DNA from: Brugia malayi
Taxonomy: Eukaryota > Nematoda > Chromadorea > Rhabditida > Onchocercidae
Direction of reading: 5' to 3'
Length of the DNA: 13,894 nucleotides
Assembly (NCBI RefSeq): GCF_000002995.4
Contig: NW_025062418.1
Location: 1 to 13,894, forward strand
Below the pieces are notes generated by a model. It was given only the letters and a program-made list of their open reading frames with translations, did not search any database and was not told the DNA's origin. The translations under genes and the position numbers were made by a program. Shown piece after piece: positions 8,310 to 13,894 of the stretch; position 1 is the first letter of the stretch; every line of letters starts with the position of its first letter.

Positions 8310-8970
8310 AAAATTTTTTGTTTCTTCCCTTGTTCAAGTAATAAAAATTGATACAAAATGAATAATTTTCACGGCGATTTACTGCTAATTGGTAATTATG
8401 ACTAATTTCCAATGTCAAAAATGAATTTCTAACCACTTTATTTCCTCATTTTAATTTAGTCCCAAACTCTATTTATATTGATAGCGTATATGAAAATGTT
8501 TGGCATATGGAGATGCTAATTTTCGCAATAATCATGGTTTCGTAACGCAAATAGCAAACATTGTCATCCACCAATACATCACAATTTTAGCAAACCAATT
8601 ATGAACCCAGGGTTTCGGCGTGGTTTGCTAAATTTTTCTTTGGTTTCGCTAGAATACTATGATTTGTCTTGTGTTACCGCTGAAGGCTTGGTATAAAACA
8701 ATTTCATCCATAAGGCATTATTATCTTTTTGTTTTGAAAATAGCGCAATTGAAAATGCTAAGAAAAACGTTCAATTTCATTGATTTTAAAGAAGATGATC
8801 CGGTTCCTAGTCCTAGTAAAGGCAGTAATTTTTGAGAAGACATAGAATATTGTTTGTTTCATTTCCTTTTCTAATCGGTTTTGATAGTTTTGTATAATAC
8901 TTCATAATGTTTTAATCGCATATGTATGTTTTTTCATCTCGAGTCTCTTTTCAAATGAATCAGTTTCTAT
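8310..8970. other. Central segment, copy 3
   Basis: Matches copy 2, with one extra T in TTTTTCTTTGG. Contains the leftward TATA (8469-8477), nested palindrome (8586-8632), rightward TATA (8692-8698) and the ORF at 8755-8835. Confidence 0.8.
8755..8835 (+). CDS. 26-codon ORF MLRKTFNF..., copy 3
   Basis: Identical to copies 1 and 2, including the internal GTAAAG donor. Downstream phase-1 acceptor at 9453. Function unknown. Confidence 0.4.
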   Translation: MLRKTFNFIDFKEDDPVPSPSKGSNF

Positions 8971-9044
8971 ATTATTATTATTGTTATTATTATTATTGTT
9001 ATTGCTGCTATCATTATTATTATTATTAATTATCAATATTATTA

Positions 9045-9101
<57 letters not shown>
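8971..9101. repeat. (TTA)n microsatellite, unit 3
   Basis: TTA/ATT triplets with the unit 2-type interruption; slightly shorter than in unit 2. Confidence 0.95.
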
Positions 9102-9452
9102 GAAATTAAAACGTTTTTAATATTTAATTTATTAAAACTTTTAAAAACTGTCGAAATTTCTTAAGTAACCCTATCTAGAATTGTGGCTAAAATTAATTTT
9201 TATATTTTAAAAATAATTGAAATCAATTATACTTGCAGATTTAATTAATTTCTGCAATGAAAGTTTGCTTTAAAGTTAACATTTAAAGTTTAAAGTTAGC
9301 ATAAAATGTCAAAAATATTTTGGATTTAATAGAATAGAATAAATTGAAGAGAATCTGGGCGAGTGTGAAAAAGATGAATAAATTTGATCTTTGAATTTTA
9401 AGTTGCTTTAATATTATTTCAATGTCAAACGTACACGTGCGTTTAATTGTAG

Positions 9453-9547
9453 CATTAGGTCAAGTGATGTTGTACGTGGATAATATGAATGGTATCATAG
9501 CTCATATTGAAACAATTCAATGGCTTTATGAATTACTTGATTCACCG
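9453..9547 (+). pseudogene. FHOD formin exon copy P3
   Basis: Intact 95-nt copy, identical in encoded residues to P1 and P2, with acceptor AATTGTAG and donor GTTAGT. It is the last FHOD exon copy in the window. Confidence 0.85.
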
Positions 9548-11069
9548 GTTAGTTTCCCTAATACTTCAATTTTTTTTTTTTTATTTTTTATCAAGAAAAA
9601 GTAAAAGTGATTTTTTTTTTTTTTTAATTTTTAAAAATAATCAATTAATTGTTTCTTGCTCTGTATTATTCATAAATCTTTTTTTTTTCCGATTAAAAAT
9701 AAAAGAAATTTTTTTTTTTTTTTTTTTTTGCATTAAATCTTTGAATGAATTATGTAATAATAAGACTATGAGTCATTCTTTAGTTGATTTAAAAAATAAA
9801 AATATAAAAAATATTAGAAATGTTAGAAATTTCAATTGTAAACCAAAGTATTATTCAATTTAATTAATTTCTGCAATGAAAGTTTGCTTCAAAGTAAACT
9901 TTTAAAGTTTAAAGTTAACATAAAATGTCAAAAAAAGTCAATAAAATGTCAGCAGATCAAGTGTAATGCAAATAAAAGTAATCAATTAAGTTCAATAAAT
10001 GTTCATTTTTAAATGATAATTGAAGTCATTTGTAATTGCAAACTCAATTAATTTTTACATTGAAAATTTGCTTTGAAGTCAATTTCTAAAACTTTTTTTT
10101 TTTGCATAAAATCTTAATAATCCTTAACAAAATATGAGCTGATTGAAATCATTTGTAATTGCAAACTCAATTAATTTTTACATTGAAAATTTAAAAAAGT
10201 TTTTCTAAATCTTGTTTTAATTGAATTCTGCCAATGCTAGAAAAATATAATTCATTTAAAAATGAATGTTTTTTGAACTTAATTGATTACATTCATTTAC
10301 ATCTTAGTTGATCTGCTGACATTTTATTTACTATTTTTGAAATTTATATTAACTTTAAACTTTAAAAGTTAACTTTTGAGCAAATTTTCATTGCAGAAAT
10401 TAATTAAATCTGTAAGTATAATTGATTTCAATTATTTTTTAAATATTAAAATTAATTTCAGTCACAATTCTAGATAGGTTTACTTAAGAAATTTCGACAG
10501 TTTTTAAAAGTTTTAATAAATTAAATATTAAAAACGATTTAATTTTTATTAATTCTGTTTCAATTAAAATCTGCAAATGCTGGAAAAATACAATTCATTT
10601 AAAAATGAACATTTATTGAACTTAATTGATTACTTTTATTTGCATTACACTTGATCTGCTGACATTTTATTGACTTTTTTTGACATTTTATGTTAACTTT
10701 AAACTTTAAAAGTTTACTTTAAAGCAAACTTTCATTGCAGAAATTAATTAAATTGAATAATACTTTGGTAAAGTTTCGTTTACAATTGAAATTTCTAACA
10801 TTTCTAATATTTTTTATATTTTTATTTTTTAAATCAACTAAAGAATGACTCATAGTCTTATTATTACATAATTCATACAAAGATTTAATGCAAAAAAAAA
10901 AAAAAAAAAAATTTCTTTTATTTTTTTATCGGAAAAAAAAAGATTTATGAATAATATCGAGCAAGAAACAATTAATTGATTATTTTTAAAAATTAAAAAA
11001 AAAAAATTCACTTTTACTTTTTCTTGATAAAAAATAAAAAAAAAAAATTGAAGTATTAGGGAAACTAAC

Positions 11070-11095
11070 CGGTGAATCAAGTAATTCAATAAGCC
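11070..11095 (-). pseudogene. FHOD exon stump T4
   Basis: Same exon remnant and breakpoint as T2 and T3. Confidence 0.75.
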
Positions 11096-11754
11096 AAAAT
11101 TTTTTGTTTCTTCCCTTGTTCAAGTAATAAAAATTGATACAAAATGAATAATTTTCACGGCGATTTACTGCTAATTGGTAATTATGACTAATTTCCAATG
11201 TCAAAAATGAATTTCTAACCACTTTATTTCCTCATTTTAATTTAGTCCCAAACTCTATTTATATTGATAGCGTATATGAAAATGTTTGGCATATGGAGAT
11301 GCTAATTTTCGCAATAATCATGGTTTCGTAACGCAAATAGCAAACATTGTCATCCACCAATACATCACAATTTTAGCAAACCAATTATGAACCCAGGGTT
11401 TCGGCGTGGTTTGCTAAATTTTTCTTGGTTTCGCTAGAATACTATGATTTGTCTTGTGTTACCGCTGAAGGCTTGGTATAAAACAATTTCATCCATAAGG
11501 CATTATTATCTTTTTGTTTTGAAAATAGCGCAATTGAAAATGCTAAGAAAAACGTTCAATTTCATTGATTTTAAAGAAGATGATCCGGTTCCTAGTCCTA
11601 GTAAAGGCAGTAATTTTTGAGAAGACATAGAATATTGTTTGTTTCATTTCCTTTTCTAATCGGTTTTGATAGTTTTGTATAATACTTCATAATGTTTTAA
11701 TCGCATATGTATGTTTTTTCATCTCGAGTCTCTTTTCAAATGAATCAGTTTCTA
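11096..11754. other. Central segment, copy 4
   Basis: Near-identical to copies 2 and 3. Leftward TATA at 11255-11263, nested palindrome at 11372-11418, rightward TATA at 11477-11483. Here the rightward promoter candidate faces single-copy flank rather than a plus arm. Confidence 0.8.
11540..11620 (+). CDS. 26-codon ORF MLRKTFNF..., copy 4
   Basis: Identical to the other copies. This one has no FHOD exon downstream in the window. Its first possible splice partner to the right is the candidate exon at 13420, whose longest frame needs two bases from the acceptor side to be untranslated or shared, so a link is unproven. Confidence 0.35.
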   Translation: MLRKTFNFIDFKEDDPVPSPSKGSNF

Positions 11755-11806
11755 TATTATTATTATTTATTATTATTATTATTATTATTAGTAGTAGTAG
11801 TAGTAG
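11755..11806. repeat. Short (TTA)n tract changing to (GTA)n at the array edge
   Basis: About twelve TTA-type triplets, interrupted once, change abruptly to five GTA/TAG triplets and then to CAATAGTATTTGTC, which occurs nowhere else in the array. The switch marks the array-flank border. Confidence 0.9.
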
Positions 11807-12575
11807 CAATAGTATTTGTCAGTTTCGCATAAAATCCTCAAGGGCAAAAAACAATAAATATATCATCAGGCTAACAATGAAGCGTATAATATCGTCTCTA
11901 TCAACCATAGTACACGAATTAAATCGAAATATAGACGTGTACAAGTATAAATCAAAAAAAAAGTGACATACACATTTATTTATACAAAATACTATAATAA
12001 ATATACTCTCTTATATATACATTAATATAGGTGTATAACTTTTTTTCCCAAACAAAACTAATTTCAACGAAACAAAAATTATAGTTATTTAATTGCCGTT
12101 CTTTTTAATTCCATTTAATCCATCAAAATCATTAAATGCAAAACATCTTTAATAGACATTTGCTTTAGTAAACAAAATTGCTAACCATAGGTTTTATTCA
12201 TCGAGATGTATCCTAAATTATTGGTTTAATTGCAAAATTACTACTTAAAATTAACTTAGATTGCGAAAAAAAGATTGCAAAAGCAAAAATTTCAATGAAA
12301 TGACTCATCGTTTGCAATAATTTTAGGACAATGCTTTTTCTTTAAAAAAATTTTTATTTAAAGTTTGAAGCTTTTATTTAAAGAAATTAGAAATATTTCG
12401 TACAGTGTCTTTATGATTATCTTTTAAGACAATTTCATGCATTTTTTACTCTTATTAGATTGCTTTTGTAGGAGTCAAAAACTTCATTTATTAACAGTTT
12501 ATCAGTGAATATGCTAAAGAAAGAATGGAATACACGTAAACGGTGATATGATCATATTATCTGGTAAAATTACTT
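11807..12575. other. Single-copy AT-rich flank, no gene seen
   Basis: I find no convincing coding exon, RNA gene or repeat family here. A 29-codon ORF starting MKRIISSL at 11877-11966 ends in a lysine run. AATAAA strings occur (for example 11853-11858) but are expected by chance in such DNA. Confidence 0.6.
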
Positions 12576-12579
12576 CTGG

Positions 12580-12630
12580 TAAATTTTTAAACAATTGTTT
12601 ACAAACAATTGTATTATTATTTAAAAATTG
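12580..12630. repeat. Short palindrome cluster
   Basis: AAACAATTGTTT (12589-12600) is a perfect 12-bp palindrome followed at once by a second ACAATTGT (12605-12612). TTTTTAAA to the left and TTTAAAAA to the right extend an imperfect inverted repeat. Confidence 0.6.
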
Positions 12631-12930
12631 TAAATAATAAAAGATATTGATTCTTAAATAATTGATTATTAGACATATAATATTAAGCTCATTACAACAA
12701 TATTTTAATGATTGATTGATAAATTATTAGAATAATAGCAAATCAAATTTTGCTATTAATAATTCATGTAAAAAGAGCAATATAATTATATTTAATAAAC
12801 AAATTTAATTACATTAAACATTAACTGATTGTAAATTGTTAAACATATGAAAATATTCATAATACTTTTTGTTTAAAATCATTTTGAATTTAATTTTAAA
12901 GTAATATCAGTTAACATTATTTTTTTTTTT

Positions 12931-13266
12931 TTGTTAATTTTAAAATAATATTAGTTAATGCTTGAAGTAATTTTTAAACTATCAATTACTCAAATTATAT
13001 TGAAAATACATTATTGATTGATTTAAATAATACAATTTGAATAATTGATAGTTTTGAAAATTATTTCAAGCATTAATTGATATTGTTTTAAAATTAGCAA
13101 AAATGATAAGTAAATAAGCAAATTGAAGTAATTTTTAAAACTATCAATTATTCAAATTGTATTATTTTTTTTGCTAATTTCTAAAATAATATCAGTCAGT
13201 GCTTGAAATAATTTTTAGACTATCAATTACTCAAATTATATTGAAAAATACATTATTGGTTGATTT
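12931..13266. repeat. ~95-bp repeat, direct and inverted copies
   Basis: A full copy at about 12931-13026 (GTTAATTTTAAAATAATATT ... ACTATCAATTACTCAAATTA) recurs directly at 13171-13266 with a handful of substitutions. An inverted copy lies at about 13028-13101 and a partial direct copy at 13120-13163. A further fragment may lie at 12885-12915. The first two copies form a foldback of about 70-bp arms. No terminal duplication or coding capacity is visible; a small non-autonomous foldback element is possible. Confidence 0.7.
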
Positions 13267-13285
13267 AAAAAACAAAAATGAATTT

Positions 13286-13348
13286 TTTGCAACATTCATA
13301 TGCAAATTTCAAAAAATTATAAAATTTGCAACATTCATATGCAAATTT
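13286..13348. repeat. 24-bp direct repeat
   Basis: TTTGCAACATTCATATGCAA plus ATTT occurs at 13286-13309 and 13325-13348, perfectly, 39 bp apart. It contains CATATG. Confidence 0.85.
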
Positions 13349-13419
13349 ATTTACTAAGAAAAAAAACTAATTTATTTGATTCAAATTATTGCAACGCATC
13401 ATTTGCATGCTTCTATCAG

Positions 13420-13523
13420 ATGTGGTACGGCAGATCGCAAGAAGGAGTCCCGCAATTACAACAGCGACTTGCGTTGATGCTGTATGGGTTGTACCAGGAG
13501 ATATTCGCAAACAGTATTTGAAG
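13420..13523 (+). CDS. Candidate exon, unknown protein
   Basis: This block is clearly richer in G+C than its surroundings and is preceded by an acceptor-like CTTCTATCAG. Two plus frames stay open across most of it. One (from 13422) reads VVRQIARRSPAI...DAVWVVPGDIRKQYLK and reaches either a weak donor ACA|GTATTT at 13513/13514 or AAG|GTTCCA at 13523/13524. The other reads MWYGRSQEGVPQ... and stops at TGA 13518-13520. A minus frame (YCLRISPGTTHT...) is also open. Using the first donor, the first frame leaves phase 2, which fits the exon-like start at 13845. I do not recognise any of these peptides, and none resembles FHOD. Confidence 0.3.
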
Positions 13524-13844
13524 GTTCCAATTATTTAATTAACCATAATTAATTGCTAAAAAGCATATTTATATTTATGCATAAAAAAAAACAGAAAAAT
13601 GTGAAAGGAAAAACATATTGAGATTATTTGAGAACATTTTTATACCTGCATTAAATTATTGAGAAATTTCAATGTATTATTATGATTAAAAAAAAAAGAA
13701 ATGATGAAAAAAAAAAAAAGAGGTTTAAACGTAAAAGAATAAATTTTGCTAAAAATATTTTTAATGATTTATTTGAAATTAAATATTTTCAAAGTTTTTC
13801 TTGACTATATTTACCATTTTTTTTTTATTTTGGTTTTCATTTAG
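13524..13844. other. AT-rich stretch, possible intron
   Basis: No coding signal. Homopurine-rich oligo(A) around 13688-13720 and a pyrimidine-rich run just before 13845 are compatible with an intron between the two candidate exons, but nothing proves it. Confidence 0.35.
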
Positions 13845-13894
13845 CCATGAATTGCGTGCTGATAGATTAGAAGCTAAAGTATATTTTAAGTGGT
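13845..13894 (+). CDS. Possible exon start, cut by window end
   Basis: A pyrimidine-rich run and TTTTCATTTAG form a good acceptor. The next bases, read with one base belonging to the previous codon, give HELRADRLEAKVYFKW with no stop to the window edge; the other two frames hit stops. A minus frame is open as well. The peptide is unrecognised. Confidence 0.3.

Larger units (their letters stand above)
7679..10461. repeat. Composite unit 3 (about 2.78 kb)
   Basis: Layout as in unit 2: stump at 8284-8309, central segment, microsatellite, plus arm with exon, palindrome centre. Its microsatellite interruption is that of unit 2, which suggests the two are the closest pair. Length differences are again mostly in homopolymers and the (TTA)n tract. 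Confidence 0.85.
10462..11806. repeat. Composite unit 4, truncated at the microsatellite
   Basis: It starts TCACAATTCTAGATAGG with a G-to-T change (AGGTTTACTT where the others have AGGGTTACTT), and the DNA just left of it reads TTTCAG where units 2 and 3 have TTTTAG. It has the minus arm, stump and central segment, but the array ends inside the triplet tract. The plus arm and FHOD exon are missing and single-copy DNA follows. Confidence 0.85.

Noticed and set aside
9507..9863. 118-codon plus-strand frame overlapping exon copy P3 (similar one at 481-783 on minus)
   Set aside because: It is an out-of-frame reading of the exon end continued through intron and homopolymers; Phe/Lys/Asn-rich with no domain.
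1..11806. CRISPR-like or bacterial repeat array
   Set aside because: Units are far too long, contain spliced-exon borders and oligo(A)/(T) introns, and the exon is from an animal formin.
1..11806. Retrocopies of FHOD mRNA
   Set aside because: All copies keep intron sequence on both sides; the oligo(A) tracts are internal to the intron, not 3' tails of a spliced copy.
11877..11966. 29-codon ORF beginning MKRIISSL
   Set aside because: Short, ends in an oligo(A)-derived lysine run, and has no promoter, splice or similarity support.
13300..13521. 73-codon frame starting at ATG 13300
   Set aside because: Its first half runs through the 24-bp direct repeat and AT-rich DNA; only the part after the acceptor at 13419 looks coding, and another frame fits the splice signals at least as well.

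Overview
This is very AT-rich nuclear DNA from an animal, probably an invertebrate. The only protein I recognise is a single exon of an FHOD-type formin (GBD/FH3 armadillo region). It recurs in both orientations with canonical AG/GT splice borders, so DNA was copied here rather than a processed mRNA. Introns, oligo(A)/(T) tracts, (TTA)n microsatellites and the absence of bacterial gene organisation all fit a eukaryote. An AT-rich insect is my best guess, but the window does not settle the taxon. I see no complete gene, no RNA gene, no transposase and no CRISPR.

Positions 1-11806 are one repeat array. 1-1110 is a partial unit, and 1111-2077 is a complete 967-bp monomer; both carry the FHOD exon on the minus strand. 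Then come composite units of about 2.8 kb: 2078-4867, 4868-7678, 7679-10461, and a truncated fourth at 10462-11806. Each composite unit reads: a minus-strand arm ending in only the last ~25 nt of the FHOD exon; a ~660-bp central segment less AT-rich than the rest and almost identical in all four copies; a (TTA)n microsatellite; and a plus-strand arm with the intact 95-nt FHOD exon. Neighbouring plus and minus arms form long imperfect palindromes. In total there are five intact exon copies (two minus, three plus) and four exon stumps.

The central segment looks like a two-way promoter: a TATAAATAG facing left, a TATAAAA facing right, and a nested palindrome with GTTTCG repeats between them. Right of the rightward TATA is a 26-codon ORF beginning MLRKTFNF, identical in all four copies. 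A GTAAAG splice donor inside it would leave phase 1, which is the phase the downstream FHOD exon copy needs. Each unit could therefore encode a small chimeric transcript, and read-through of the palindromes could give hairpin RNA matching the FHOD mRNA. Both ideas are inferences.

Positions 11807-13894 are single-copy flank. They hold a ~95-bp repeat in direct and inverted copies (12931-13266), a 24-bp direct repeat (13286-13348), a GC-richer candidate exon of unknown identity (13420-13523), and a possible exon start cut by the window end (13845-13894).
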